Made by a program: the position numbers and the translations under genes. Below, in pieces: positions 1-10,990 of a stretch of 64,000 nucleotides of DNA. Where the stretch lies: assembly GCA_036417435.1 (NCBI GenBank), contig JAZAQT010000470.1, positions 496,001 through 560,000 of the forward strand, written 5' to 3'. The notes under the pieces were generated by a model. It worked only from the letters and a program-made list of their open reading frames with translations, searched no databases and was not told the DNA's origin. Each line of letters starts with the position of its first letter. Position 1 is the stretch's first letter. This DNA comes from Inia geoffrensis (Eukaryota; Chordata; Mammalia; Artiodactyla; Iniidae).

Positions 1-1047
1 GTTGGGAGGCTGTATAAGAGCAGAGGTTGAAATTAGTACAGATACCATTCCATAAGCCAAATATATACTAGACAAGACCTACACCTTGCTCAACGAAATG
101 GACTTGACATCCTGTATTCACTGCCTAGGAATATACCTGACCACGAAGAAACTTAAAACCCATGTATTTGTAGGTCGCTGTAATAGAATCATGTGTGTGT
201 ACAGCGGCACAAACACAGCAGTGAAAATTAGCTATATCCTATTATAAAAATAAATTGCAAAAACAAAACACAAAAACAGTGAAATAGAGAGAAATACTTA
301 ACTCTTTCATTCAGGGCTTGTGATGAAACCTGGATTTCTCTCTACATACACAGCTGGGGGAGATACAAGGCTGGACACTTGGGGCTGATAGTATTGCTGA
401 GGGAATGCAGACCCTTTTAGGTAATGGTGCATGGTTCCCATTGCACGGGTCCCAAATCTCCACGTTTAAGGGATTTATCCTTCAGCTAAAATATGCATGG
501 AAAACCCAGAATATGGTCCACGAAGTGATCAGGCAAAAATTCTAAAACTCATCGCCATTTTCACCCCCTGGTACTCGAGTTCGCCGTTCCAGATGCGATA
601 TTAACATTCTCCCCACTTGGAGAGTCAGTGCCTTTGACCTCTTGTTTGGCGCAGTTTGCAATTTCTGTGGAAGATGAACAGGAATGAGAACCAATGAGCG
701 GCTAACTCGTTATGTTTGGACGGGCACATTGAACTCTGATTTCCCTACAGGAAGAAGAATTCACCAAAGGCTCAGCATGCCATGCCGGAACGAGATTAGG
801 GACTGAAGCAATTCTTCGGGTTTGCGGTCAGCTCACAAGAAAGCGAGTTGAGAAAAGGAGATTTTTGGCACTGTAACTCACAATCCTGCAGAGTTCCAAA
901 TGACCCCTATCATCCAAAAATTTATTGAATGAAGGCTGTGAAGAGGACTTGAAAGCGACGCAGAATTGCAGAAAACACATATCAGGAGGTAGATAAGAAT
1001 TGCTCTGAAAGCGTAGGAAAAAAGGCAGCAGTTCGACAGTGATGCAC
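1..1047 (+). repeat. Unit 0 (partial, diverged)
   Basis: The 3' part of a unit whose palindrome lies left of the window. It belongs to a diverged subtype (for example agagcagagg near 20 and cagcggcac near 200). It matches 16,317-17,363, the tail of unit 7, with only a few substitutions. Confidence 0.93.
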
Positions 1048-1119
1048 TTGGCCAAAAAGTGCGTATGCGTTGTTTCCTGAATATATTCAGGAAACAACAC
1101 ATACGTCCTTTTTGGCCAA
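1048..1119. repeat. Palindrome of unit 1, arms changed together
   Basis: The T run is ttgttt in the left arm and its complement aaacaa in the right arm, so the T-to-G change is matched across the centre. Three other positions are unmatched (arm positions 13, 14 and 21). Confidence 0.95.
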
Positions 1120-2783
1120 CCAAGCAAGCCTGCAATGGAAATCCGCCCTACAAGGCAGTCTCACTTCCCACCGATCCAAAGGGCCGTCCGAAAAAAGTGT
1201 AAAATCCAGAGATGCAGGACAGACCATGGAGAACAGGCAGCCTTGTTATGCTGATGGGCGGGATGTAAATTGCCAACAGCCTCTCTGGAGAAGTGGATGG
1301 TGTTTCCTTGAACAAAGAAAAAAACAGGCTAGAGAGCCTAGGGCACTTCCACTTATGGTGTTATAGATTCTGAAAATTTAAATGAAAAAGACAAAGCCAC
1401 ATCAAAGTTTGGGGCTGCTCTGTGTACAGGAGCATTGACTATGGTACAACTTCAATAGCCCAGAAAGAGAAAAATGGATATAGAAGTTGTGATACATCCC
1501 TACAATGGAGTATCACTCAACAGTGAAATCAATGGCAACAGACCAGTGGCAGCATAATGAGTGGATTTAGTTACGATGATTCTAAGTGAAATAAGTCACA
1601 CAGAAAAATAAACATCATAAGATATCACTAATACCAGGAATGTAAACATGGCTACGCGTGAACTGCATTACAAAACACAACAGAGTCTCATATTTACAAA
1701 AGAAACTTATGCTTTCTTACGGGGAAAGGAGAGTGGGGAGGCTGCATAAACCCAGAGGTTGACATTAGGACAGATACCATTCCATAAGCCAAATATATAT
1801 TAGACGAGACCTACTCCTTGCTCAACCAAATGGACTCAACACCCCATATTCAAAACCTAGGAATATACCTGTCTAGGAAGAAAATTAAAACTCATACATT
1901 TATAAGTCTCCGTAAGAAAATCATTTGTGTACAGCATCATACACACATCAGTGTAAATAAGCTAAATCCATTTATAAAAATAAATTTGAAAAAGAAAACA
2001 CAAGGACTGTGAAATAGAGAGAAATTCTCAAATAAGACCTTCAGGGATTGTGAGAAATCTTGGATTTACCACTTCTACATCCGCAGCTGTGGGAGAGATA
2101 AGGCTGGACACTTGGGGCTGATACAATTGATGAGGGAATGCAGACCCGTTGAGGTAACGGTGCATGGTTCCCATTCCACGGGTCAAAAATCTTCACTATT
2201 AAGGGATATATCCTTCAGCTAAAATATGCATGGAAAACCCAGAATATTGTCCACGAAGTGATCAGGCAAAATTTCGAAAACTCATCGCCGTTTTCGCCTC
2301 CTGATACTCGAGTTCGCCGTTCCAGATGCGATATAAACATTCTCCCCACTTGGAGAGTCAGTGCCTTTGACCTCTTGTTTGGCACAGTTTGCAATTTCTG
2401 TGGAAGATGAACAGGAATAAGGAGAACCAATGAGCGGCTAACTCGATGTGTTTGGACGGGCACATTGAACTCTGATTTCCCTACAGGAAGAAGAATTCAC
2501 CAAAGGCTCAGCGGGCCATGCCGGAACGAGATTAGGGCCTGAAGCAATTCTTCGGGTTTGCGGTCAGCTCACAAGAAAGCGAGTTGAGAAAAGGAGATCT
2601 TTGGCACTGTAACTCACAATCCTGCAGAGTTCCAAATGACCCCTATCATCCAAAAATTTATTGAAGGAAGGCTGTGAAGAGGACTTGAACGCGACGCAGA
2701 ATTGCAGAAAAGAGATATCAGGGGGTAGATAAGAATTGCTCTGAAAGCGTAGGAAAAGAGGCAGCAGTTCGACAGTGATGCAC
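1048..2783 (+). repeat. Unit 1
   Basis: 1736 bp. Its palindrome carries a paired T-to-G and A-to-C change in the two arms. It is the near-identical partner of unit 8 at offset 16,316. Confidence 0.95.
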
Positions 2784-4518
2784 TTGGCCAAAAAGCGTGT
2801 ATGCGTTTTTTCCTGAATATATTCAGGAAAAAACGCATACGCCCTTTTTGGCCAACCAAGCAAGCCTGCAATGGAAATCCGCACTACAAGGAAGTCTCAC
2901 TTCCCACCGATCCAAAGGGCCGTCCGAAAAAAGTGTAAAATCCAGAGAGGCAGGACAGGCCGTGGAGAACCGGCAGCCTTGTTATGCTGATGGGCGGGAT
3001 GTAAATTGCCAACAGACACTCTGGAGAAGTGGATGGTGTTTCCTGGAACAAAGAAAAAACCAAGCTAGAGAGCCTAGGGCACTTCCACTTATGGTGCTAT
3101 AGATTCGGAAAATTTAAATGAAAAAGACACAGCCACGCCAAAGTTTGGGGCTGCTCTGTGTACGGGATCCTTGACTATGGTACAACTTTAATAGCCCAGA
3201 AAGAGAAAAATGGATATAGAAGTTGTGGTACATCCCTACAATGGAATATCACTCAACAATGAAATCAATGGCAACAGACCAGTAGCAGCATAAAGAGAGG
3301 ATTTAGTTATGATGATTCTAAGTGAAATAAGTCACACAGAAAAAGAAATATCATAAGATATCACTAATACCGGGAATGTAAACACGGCTACGCGTGAGCT
3401 GCATTTCAAAACACAACAGAGTCTCACATTTACAAAAGAAACTTAGGCTTGCTTAAGGGTAAAGGAGAGTGCGGAGGCTGCATAAAACCAGAGGTTGACA
3501 TTAGGACAGATACCATTCCATAAGCCAAATGTTTATTAGACAAGACCTACTCCTCGCTCAACCATATGGACTCAACGCCCCGTATTCAAAACCTAGGAAT
3601 ATACCTGACTATGAAGAAAATTAAAACCCATACATTTATAGGTCTCCATAAGAAAATCATTTGTGTACAGCACCATACACACAGCAGTGTCAATAAGCTA
3701 AATCCCCTTATAAAAATAAATTTGAAAAACAAAACACAAGGAATGTTAAATAGAGAGAAATTCTTAAATAAGTCCTTCAGGGCTTGTAAGGAATCTGGGA
3801 TTTACCACCTCTACATCCACAGCTGGGGGAGAGATAAGGCTGGACACTTGGGGCTGATACTATTGGTGAGGGAATGCAGACCCTTTGAGGTAATGGTGCA
3901 TGGTTCCCATTGCACGGGTCCCAAATCTCCACGTTTAAGGGATTTATCCTTCAGCTAAAATATGCATGGAAAACCCAGAATATGGTCCACGAAGTGACCA
4001 GGCAAAATTTTAAAACTCATCGCCATTTTCGCCCCCTGGTACTCGAGTTCGCCGTTCCAGATGCGATATTAACATTCTCCCCACGTGGAGAGTCAGTGCC
4101 TTTGACCTCTTGTTTCGCACAGTTTGCAATTTCTGTGGAAGATGAACAGGAATAAGGAGAACGAATGAGCAGCTAACTCGATGTGTTTGGACGGGCACAT
4201 TGAACTCTGATTTCCCTACAGGAAGAAGAATTCACCAAAGGCTCAGCGTGCCATGCCGGAACGAGTTTAGGGACTGAAGCAATTCTTCGGGTTTGCAGTT
4301 AGCTCACAAAAAAGCGAGTTGAGAAAAGGAGATTTTTGGCACTGTAACTCACAATCCTGCAGAGTTCCAAATGACCCCTATCATTCAAAAATTTATTGAA
4401 GGAAGGCTGTGAAGAGGACTTGAACGCGACGCAGAATTGCAGAAAACAGATATCAGGGGGTAGATAAGAATTGCTCTGAAAGCGTAGGAAAAGAGGCAGC
4501 AGTTCGACAGTGATGCAC
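2784..4518 (+). repeat. Unit 2
   Basis: 1735 bp. Private changes include gccaacagacac near 3005, gggtaaagg near 3457, a ccatatgg site near 3562 and gtaaggaatc near 3786. The left palindrome arm has two mismatches (aaagcgtg instead of aaagggcg). Confidence 0.95.
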
Positions 4519-6256
4519 TTGGCCAAAAAGGGCGTATGCGTTTTTTCCTGAATATATTCAGGAAAAAACGCATACGCCCTTTTTGACCAACCAAGCAAGC
4601 CTGCAATGGAAATCCGCACTACAAGGAAGTCTCCCTTCCCACCGATCCAAAGGGCCGTCCGAAAAAAGTGTAAAATCCAGAGAGGCAGGACAGGCCGTGG
4701 AGAACCGGCAGCCTTGTTATGCTGATGGGCGGGATGTAAATTGCCAACAGCCACTCTGGAGAAGTGGATGGTGTTTCCTGGAACAAAGAAAAAAACATGC
4801 TAGAGAGCCTAGGGCACTTCCACTTATGGTGCTATAGATTCGGAAAATTTAAATGAAAAAGACACAGCCACACCAAAGTTTGGGGCTGCTCTGTGTACGG
4901 GATCCTTGACTATGATACAACTTTAATAGCCCAGAAAGAGAAAAATGGATATAGAAGTTGTGGTACATCCCTACAATGGAATATCACTCAACAATGAAAT
5001 CCATGGCAACACACCAGTAGCAGCATAATGACAGGATTTAGTTATGATGATTCTAAGTGAAATAAGTCACACAGAAAAAGAAACATCATAAGATATCACT
5101 AATACCGGGAATGTAAACACGGCTACGTGTGAACTGCATTACAAAACACAACAGAGTCTCACATTTACAAAAGAAACTTATGCTTGCTTAAGGGGAAAGG
5201 AGAGTGGGGAGGCTGCATAAAACCAGAGTTTGACATTAGGACAGATACCACCATTCCATAAGCCAAATATATATTAGACAAGACCTACTCCTTGCTCAAC
5301 GAAATGGACTCAACACCCCGTATTCAAAACCTAGGAATATGCCTGACTATGAAGAAAATTAAAACCCATACATTTATAGGTCTCCATAAGAAAATCATTT
5401 GTGTACAGCACCATACACACAGCAGTGTCAATAAGCTAAATCCCCTTATAAAAATAAATTTGAAAAACAAAACACAAGGACTGTGAAATAGAGAGAAATT
5501 CTTAAATAAGTCCTTCAGGGCTTGTGAGGAATCTGGGATTTACCACGTCTACATCCACAGCTGGGGGAGAGATAAGGCTGGACACTTGGGGCTGATACTA
5601 TTGGTGAGGGAATGCAGACCCTTTGAGGTAATGGTGCATGGTTCCCATTGCACGGGTCCCAAATCTCCACGTTTAAGGGATTTATCCTTCAGCTAAAATA
5701 CGCATGGAAATCCCAGAATATGGTCCACGAAGTGACCAGGCAAAATTTTAAAACTCATCGCCATTTTCGCCCCCTGGTACTCGAGTTCGCCGTTCCAGAT
5801 GCGATATTAACATTCTCCCCACTTGGAGAGTCAGTGCCTTTGACCTCTTGTTTCGCACAGTTTGCAATTTCTGTGGAAGATGAACAGGAATAAGGAGAAC
5901 GAATGAGCAGCTAACTCGATGTGTTTGGACGGGCACATTGAACTCTGATTTCCCTACAGGAAGAAGAATTCACCAAAGGCTCAGCGTGCCATGCCGGAAC
6001 GAGTTTAGGGACTGAAGCAATTCTTCGGGTTTGCGGTTAGCTCACAAAAAAGCGAGTTGAGAAAAGGAGATTTTTGGCACTGTAACTCACAATCCTGCAG
6101 AGTTCCAAATGACCCCTATCATCCAAAAATTTATTGAAGGAAGGCTGTGAAGAGGACTTGAACGCGACACAGAATTGCAGAAAACAGATATCAGGGGGTA
6201 GATAAGAATTGCTCTGAAAGCGTAGGAAAAGAGGCAGCAGTTCGACAGTGATGCAC
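4519..6256 (+). repeat. Unit 3 (with ACC insertion)
   Basis: 1738 bp because of m6 near 5249. It shares m6, gtctcccttcc (near 4630) and aaacatgctag (near 4795) with unit 12 at 24,303, across the island. One base of the right palindrome edge is changed (tttttgacc). Confidence 0.95.
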
Positions 6257-6328
6257 TTGGCCAAAAAGGGCGTATGCGTTTTTTCCTGAATATATTCAGG
6301 AAAAAACGCATACGCCCTTTTTGGCCAA
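6257..6328. mobile_element. 72-bp perfect palindrome, probable mariner-type MITE (canonical copy)
   Basis: Two 36-bp arms meet with no spacer at 6292/6293 (gaata|tattc). Each arm reads outward-in as ttggccaaaaaggg, cgtatgcg, a run of six T, cctgaata. The outer ttggccaaaaag and inner gtttttcc blocks resemble the terminal repeats of mariner elements I recall from ruminant and whale genomes; the short TIR-TIR form is what a MITE looks like. The right flank ggccaacc keeps two extra bases expected of such an end, while the left flank is changed. No clear TA target duplication remains. Perfect copies begin units 4, 9-11, 13-31, 33 and 34. Confidence 0.8.
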
Positions 6329-6339
6329 CCAAGCAAGCC

Positions 6340-7212
6340 TGCAATGGAAATCCGCACTACAAGGAAGTCTCACTTCCCACCGATCCAAAGGGCCGTCCGA
6401 AAAAAGTGTAAAATCCAGAGAGGCAGGACAGGCCGTGGAGAACCGGCAGCCTTGTTATGCTGATGGGCGGGACGTAAATTGCCAACAGCCACTCTGGAGA
6501 AGTGGATGGTGTTTCCTGGAACAAAGAAAAAACCAAGCTAGAGAGCCTAGGGCACTTCCACTTATGGTGCTATAGATTCGGAAAATTTAAATGAAAAAGA
6601 CACAGCCACACCAAAGTTTGGGGCTGCTCTGTGTACGGGATCCTTGACTATGGTACAACTTTAATAGCCCAGAAAGAGAAAAATGCATATAGAAGTTGTG
6701 GTACATCCCTACAATGGAATATCACTCAACAATGAAATCAATGGCAACAGACCAGTAGCAACATAATGAGAGGATTTAGTTATAATGATTCTAAGTGAAA
6801 TAAGTCACACAGAAAAAGAAACATCATAAGATATCACTAATACCGGGACTGTAAACACGGCTACGTGTGAACTGCATTACAAAACACAACAGAGTCTCAC
6901 ATTTACAAAAGAAACTTATGCTTGCTTAAGGGGAAAGGAGAGTGGGGAGGCTGCATAAAACCAGAGGTTGACATTAGGACAGATACCATTCCATAAGCCA
7001 AATATATATTAGACAAGACCTACTCCTTGCTCAACCAAATGGACTCAACACCCCGTATTCAAAACCTAGGAATATACCTGACTATGAAGAAAATTAAAAC
7101 CCATACATTTATAGGTCTCCATAAGAAAATCATTTGTGTACAGCAGCATACACACAGCAGTGTCAATAAGCTAAATCCCCTTATAAAAATAAATTTGAAA
7201 AAGAAAACACAA
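6340..7212 (+). mobile_element. LINE-1 3' end fossil inside the unit (reference copy in unit 4)
   Basis: This segment follows the end of a LINE-1: ORF2 tail, 3' UTR and A-rich end. It lines up with the un-amplified island LINE-1 at 8791 onward: acaaggaagtctcac against acaatgaagtatcac, and ggatgtaaattgcca against gaatgtaaattgata, with similar spacing. Later it reads tggaatatcactcaac against tggaatattattcagc. The 3'-UTR part (aaggggaaaggagag, then the A-rich tail near 7180-7212) matches the island scrap at 13,561 (aaagggaaagtggg). Every unit has the same segment at phase ~84-956. The ORF2 part is full of stops, so it cannot make a protein. Confidence 0.85.
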
Positions 7213-7992
7213 GGACTGTGAAATAGAGAGAAATTCTTAAATAAGTCCTTCAGGGCTTGTGAGGAATCTGGGATTTACCAACTCTACATCCACAGCTGGG
7301 GAAGAGATAAGGCTGGACACTTGGGGCTGATACTATTTGTGAGGGAATGCAGACCCTTTGAGGTAATGGTGCATGGTTCCCATTCCACGGGTCCCAAATC
7401 TCCACGTTTAAGGGATTTATCCTTCCGCTAAAATATGCATGGAAAACCCAGAATATGGTCCACGAAGTGTTCAGGCACAATTTCTAAAACTCATCGCCAT
7501 TTTCACCCCCTGGTACTCGAGTTCGCCGTTCCAGATGCGATATTAACATTCTCCCCACTTGGAGAGTCAATGCCTTTGACCTCTTGTTTGGCACAGTTTG
7601 CAATTTCTGTGGAAGATGAACAGGAATAAGGAGAATGAATGAGCGTCTAACTCTATGTGTTTAGACGGGCATATTGAACTCTGATTTCCCTACAGGAAGA
7701 AGAATTCACCAAAGGCTCAGCGTGCCATGCCGGAACGAGATTAGGGCCTGAAGCAATTTTTTGGGTTTGTGGTCAGCTCACAACAAAGCGAGTTGAGAAA
7801 AGGAGATTTTTGGCACTGTTACTCACAATCCTGCAGAGTTCCAAATGACCACTATCATCCAAAAATTTATTGAAGGAAGGCTGTGAAGAGGACTGGAACG
7901 CGACGCAGAATTGCAGAAAACAGATATCCGGTGGTAGATTAAAATTGCTCTGAAAGTAAAGGAAAAGAGGCAGCACTTCGACAATGATACAC
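7213..7992 (+). repeat. Unit segment of less certain origin (reference copy in unit 4)
   Basis: The remaining ~780 bp between the LINE-1 A-rich tail and the next palindrome. Patches resemble LINE-1 ORF2 in the expected order (atccaaaaattta followed by gaagaggact and acagatatc), which would make the whole unit LINE-1 plus the palindrome, but identity is too low for me to be sure by eye. It holds one EcoRI-type gaattc and one XhoI-type ctcgag site per unit, and several retained CpGs. Almost all edges of higher-order repeats fall in this segment. Confidence 0.5.
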
Positions 7993-8064
7993 TTAGCCAA
8001 AAAGGGCGTATGTGCTTTTTCCTGAATATATTCCAGAAAAAACGCATACACTCTTTTTGGCCAA
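7993..8064. repeat. Palindrome of unit 5, imperfect
   Basis: About seven mismatches between arms, including two near the centre (cctgaata against tattccag). None looks compensated. This is the last palindrome before the island. Confidence 0.9.
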
Positions 8065-8790
8065 CAAACAAGCCTGTAATGGAAATTTGCACTACAATGA
8101 AGTCTCACTTCCCACCGCTTTAAAGTGTCGTCTGAAAAAAGTGTAAAATCCCGAGAGACAGGACTGGCCATGGAGTACAGGGAGCTTGGTTATGCTGATT
8201 GGCGGGATGTAAATTGCCAACGAGTACTGTGGAGATGTGTATGGTGTTTCCTGAAACATCTAAAAATCAAAGCCACAGAGCCTAGGGCACTTCCACTTAC
8301 GATCCTATAGCTTAGGAAAATTTAAAGGAGGAAGACACAGCCACCCCAATATTTAGGACTGCTGTGTTTTCAGCAATGTCCACTACAGTACAACTTATAT
8401 ATCCTGGACAGAAAAAAATGGATAAAGACCTTGTGCTTCTTTTGTATAATGAAATATCACTCAACAGTGATATTAATGTAATCAGGCCTGTAGAAGCAAA
8501 ATGAATGGATTCCAGTACGATGATTCTATGTGAAATAAGTCACACAGAAAAAGAAAATTATTATGTTATCACTAATAAAAGGAATGTAAACTTGGCTACA
8601 CATGAACTGAATTACAAAACAGAACAGAGTCTCACTTTTAGGAAATAATCTTATGCTTTTTTTAAGGGGAAAGTTGAGTTGGGGTGCGTCATAAAACCAG
8701 AGATTGAAATTAGCCCAAAAACCATTCCATAAGCCAAGTATGTAATAGACAGGACCTACTCCTTGCTCAAAGAAATAAACTCAACAATGA
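7993..8790 (+). repeat. Unit 5 (diverged and truncated at the island)
   Basis: Only the first ~798 bp of a unit. It is strongly diverged, with many substitutions and a palindrome carrying about seven arm mismatches. It ends in the middle of the LINE-1 3'-UTR part, where ctcaaca leads into island LINE-1 (acaatgaagtatcac). The few shared bases at the junction look like microhomology. Confidence 0.9.
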
Positions 8791-9525
8791 AGTATCACGT
8801 CATACCTGTTAGAATGGGCATTATCAGAAATTCTGCAAACAACAAATGCTCGAATGGTGTGGAGAAAAGGAAACCTCTTCCACTATTGTTGGGAATGTAA
8901 ATTGATACAGTTACAATAGAGAACAGCATGGAGGTTCCTTAAAAACTAACCATAAATTACCATATGATCCAGCCATCTCACTCCTGGGCATATATCCAGA
9001 AAAAAAACAAAAATAAAGAGGAGGCTTTCACCACAAAGTTCATTGCATCACTATAATAGCCAGGTAATGGAAGCAACCTAAATGTCCACAGACACATGAA
9101 TGCATAAAGAGATGATACATATATAAAATGGAATATTATTCAGCCATAAGAATGAATGAAGTTGGATCATTTGTAGAGATGTCAATGGATCTAGAGACTG
9201 TCATAGAGAGTGAAGTATGTCAGAAAGAGAAAAACAAATATTGTATATGAATGCATATATGTGGAACCTAGAAAAATTGTGCAGATGAACCAGTTTGCAA
9301 GGCAGAAATAGAGCAACAGATGTAGAGAAAAAAACATATGGACATCAAGTGGGGAAAGCTGTGGGGGTTAGGTGGTGGGAGGAGTTGAGAGATTCAGATT
9401 GGCATTTATATGTATAAAATAGATAACCAATAGATAAATAGATAACCAAGTGTAAAATAGATAACCAATAAAAACCTGCTGTATAAAAAACTAAAATATA
9501 TTTCAAAATTTAAAACACAATACAG
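8791..9525 (+). mobile_element. LINE-1 3' end, truncated and degenerate
   Basis: Starts inside the ORF2 tail (acaatgaagtatcac). It runs through the familiar stretch with gatccagccatctc and gggcatatatccag near 8970-9000, then tggaatattattcag near 9129, and then a 3' UTR with gcatatatgtggaacc near 9252 and gatgaaccagtttgc near 9284. That 3'-UTR type is, to my knowledge, typical of cetartiodactyl LINE-1. Stops interrupt ORF2, so it is inactive. No target-site duplication is visible. Confidence 0.88.
9417..9474 (+). repeat. Short local repeat of atagataaccaa
   Basis: Three near-copies of atagataaccaa, two preceded by aaa, lie inside the LINE-1 3' UTR (from about 9418, 9438 and 9459). This is probably replication slippage within the element. 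Confidence 0.8.
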
Positions 9526-9654
9526 AAAAAAAGGTTCTTCCCTTCACATACGTGCATTTATATGAATACATTATTTCCATGCTTATATCTGTAAATACAA
9601 AAAAGAGGAATAAAATCTACCTAGAACCCAAAATAAAGAAAAAAAAAAAAAAAA
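9526..9654 (+). other. AT-rich segment ending in an A run
   Basis: No element recognised. It ends with AATAAA at about 9632 followed by a 16-base A run (9639-9654), the form of a retroposed 3' end. It could be the tail of the LINE-1 before it with sequence inserted between, or a separate small retroposon. Confidence 0.5.
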
Positions 9655-10990
9655 CTAAACAGAAACCACCAGTTACACAGAGGAAAACCGTATCAGGGCA
9701 CTTGCTCCAGTTGTAAACAATTCTGAAGATGGTCAGTGAGGGGAATCATCTCCCATTCAACCAGCAGCCCCCACACAACAAGTGTCCTCATTGTAAAGCT
9801 GGGGGACTGTGCCGAGACCTCTGTGAGTAAACGTGAGCTGAGGCCCAGGCTAGCTGCTGCTGAACTGTTCCCACCCTTCCCAGGTAAAACACCTGAATAT
9901 GTGCAAGGACTTGAAAGCCTAGAGGAAGGGCCGTTGAGCCACACAAGCGATAGCATGCCGGCCGACTTGGTGCCTGCAGGCCAGCCAGGATGGTCCTGGC
10001 CCTGGGTGCTCTTCTGGAAGCCTTCCATTTCCCTGCCTGAGAAACCCCTCCTGTCCCGCCCCCACTGCTTTTTTTCCTCCCTCACCTCTGCCCAGGGAGA
10101 AACTCCAGCAGCAGTTATAGGTGACACATCCTCTTCTTTAGCAGGTGGCAGCCTGGAAACTGCTGCAGAAAGTCCAGCAGAGCCCAACTCACACTAGGCC
10201 TCTCACAAAGCCGTGGCCTCTCAATCCCTCCCACCAGCCCAGCCCCGAGACTAATGACAGGGCAGAGAATATGGTTTCACGCAGAGCTGCAGGGGCTCTT
10301 GCTGCCTGGTGCGGTGTTTATATTGACCTCAAAACATGCACACCTGGGGAGGGCTGGCCCGATTGGTCAGGCTGCACAGGTCAGCCAATCCTCACTACTC
10401 AGGGGCTCACAGTTGCAGAAAATTGACCTTGCTGAACGGGCCATCTCCAAGCAACAGGTGTAGGCTCTTGAAAGTCCGGATACACAAGGGGCTGCAGCTC
10501 TGGCTTGTTTTCTAATCATTTTATCTGACCCATGAGTGGGAGACAGCTTCAAGAAAATCGTCTCCTAATGAGAGGGACACAGAAGTCAGGGAGAGGAGGG
10601 GTGAGTGGTGGCTGGAGGCAGCGGCTTGGTGCCCTGGGTGCAGTGGAAGTGTCTGGAAGACCAGGCAGAGGGAGGCCCTGCAGAGTGATGCCCAGGGTCA
10701 CAGACATGTCGGAGCTGCTGTTTGTTAGTTCAAGTCCTGCTCTGAGGTGCTCTGTGTCAGTTCTGAGAGACAGGTGAGCTGAGGTTGCTCTGCAATGAGG
10801 GCTATGGGCACGGTTCCTCTTTGCCCAGCCCTGCCACGGTACCTGCAAGGGTAGATCTGTATCCTGGGAGGGGCTTGACCAGGAGAGCCCAATGAGCTGG
10901 GGTGGGGGTGAGGTACCTGCCCAGGTGAGCTCCATATCCTGGAAATTGCCTGACCACGAGAGACAAATTGGCCGCTGGGGACCTGGTAAA
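9655..10990. other. Unclassified, GC-richer DNA
   Basis: About 1.3 kb clearly richer in G+C than the surrounding LINE-1. Open frames up to ~160 codons exist on both strands in the same place (9693-10,197), the pattern of chance openness in GC-rich DNA rather than coding. I recognise no protein family in any frame. Two CCAAT-type boxes in opposite orientation lie at about 10,360 (gattggtc) and 10,382 (agccaatc); they could belong to an old LTR promoter, but no LTR limits are visible. Confidence 0.5.
10838..10985 (+). repeat. Two tandem copies of a 74-bp segment, diverged
   Basis: ggtacctgc starts at 10,838 and again at 10,912. Each is followed at the same spacing by tatcctgg and then a cctgacca or cttgacca block and agaga. 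Similarity is moderate. It lies directly upstream of the pol remnant and may be part of the ancestral provirus or its flank. Confidence 0.6.

Larger units (their letters stand above)
1..2690 (+). repeat. Segmental duplicate, copy A (offset 16,316)
   Basis: Reading both copies side by side I count about 16 substitutions and no indel between 1-2690 and 16,317-19,006, roughly 99.4% identity, including the diverged subtype tail. Neighbouring units differ far more. The match fades at about 2,690-2,790, just left of the unit 2 palindrome. The left limit lies outside the window. Confidence 0.85.
6257..7992 (+). repeat. Unit 4 (used here as the reference unit)
   Basis: 1736 bp with a perfect 72-bp palindrome. 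Private changes include gggactgtaaac near 6845 and a smaller set shared with older units, such as caaccaaatgg near 7033. Confidence 0.96.
1..8790 (+). repeat. Left macrosatellite array (1,736-bp unit)
   Basis: Tandem head-to-tail copies with palindrome starts at 1048, 2784, 4519, 6257 and 7993, so spacing is 1736, 1735, 1738 and 1736 bp. I phase units from the first base of the palindrome. Copies here differ more from each other than those right of 22 kb. The array enters the window mid-unit and stops at about 8790, where unit sequence turns directly into LINE-1 sequence of a different register. The + strand is the LINE-1 sense direction. Identification as the common cetacean satellite rests on unit length, LINE-1 content and recalled literature. 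Confidence 0.95.

Noticed and set aside
6257..6328. Palindrome as a bacterial-type rho-independent terminator or operator
   Set aside because: It is in mammalian satellite DNA, has no loop, and is present in all units.
9765..9815. MIR-like SINE core (tcctcattgtaaagctgggg)
   Set aside because: Only about 20 bases resemble it, with no flanking match; likely chance.
9693..10197. Opposed open frames of 164 and 153 codons in the GC-rich block
   Set aside because: They coincide on both strands, match no family I recognise, and have compositions expected from GC-rich non-coding DNA. They are described only as part of an unclassified segment.
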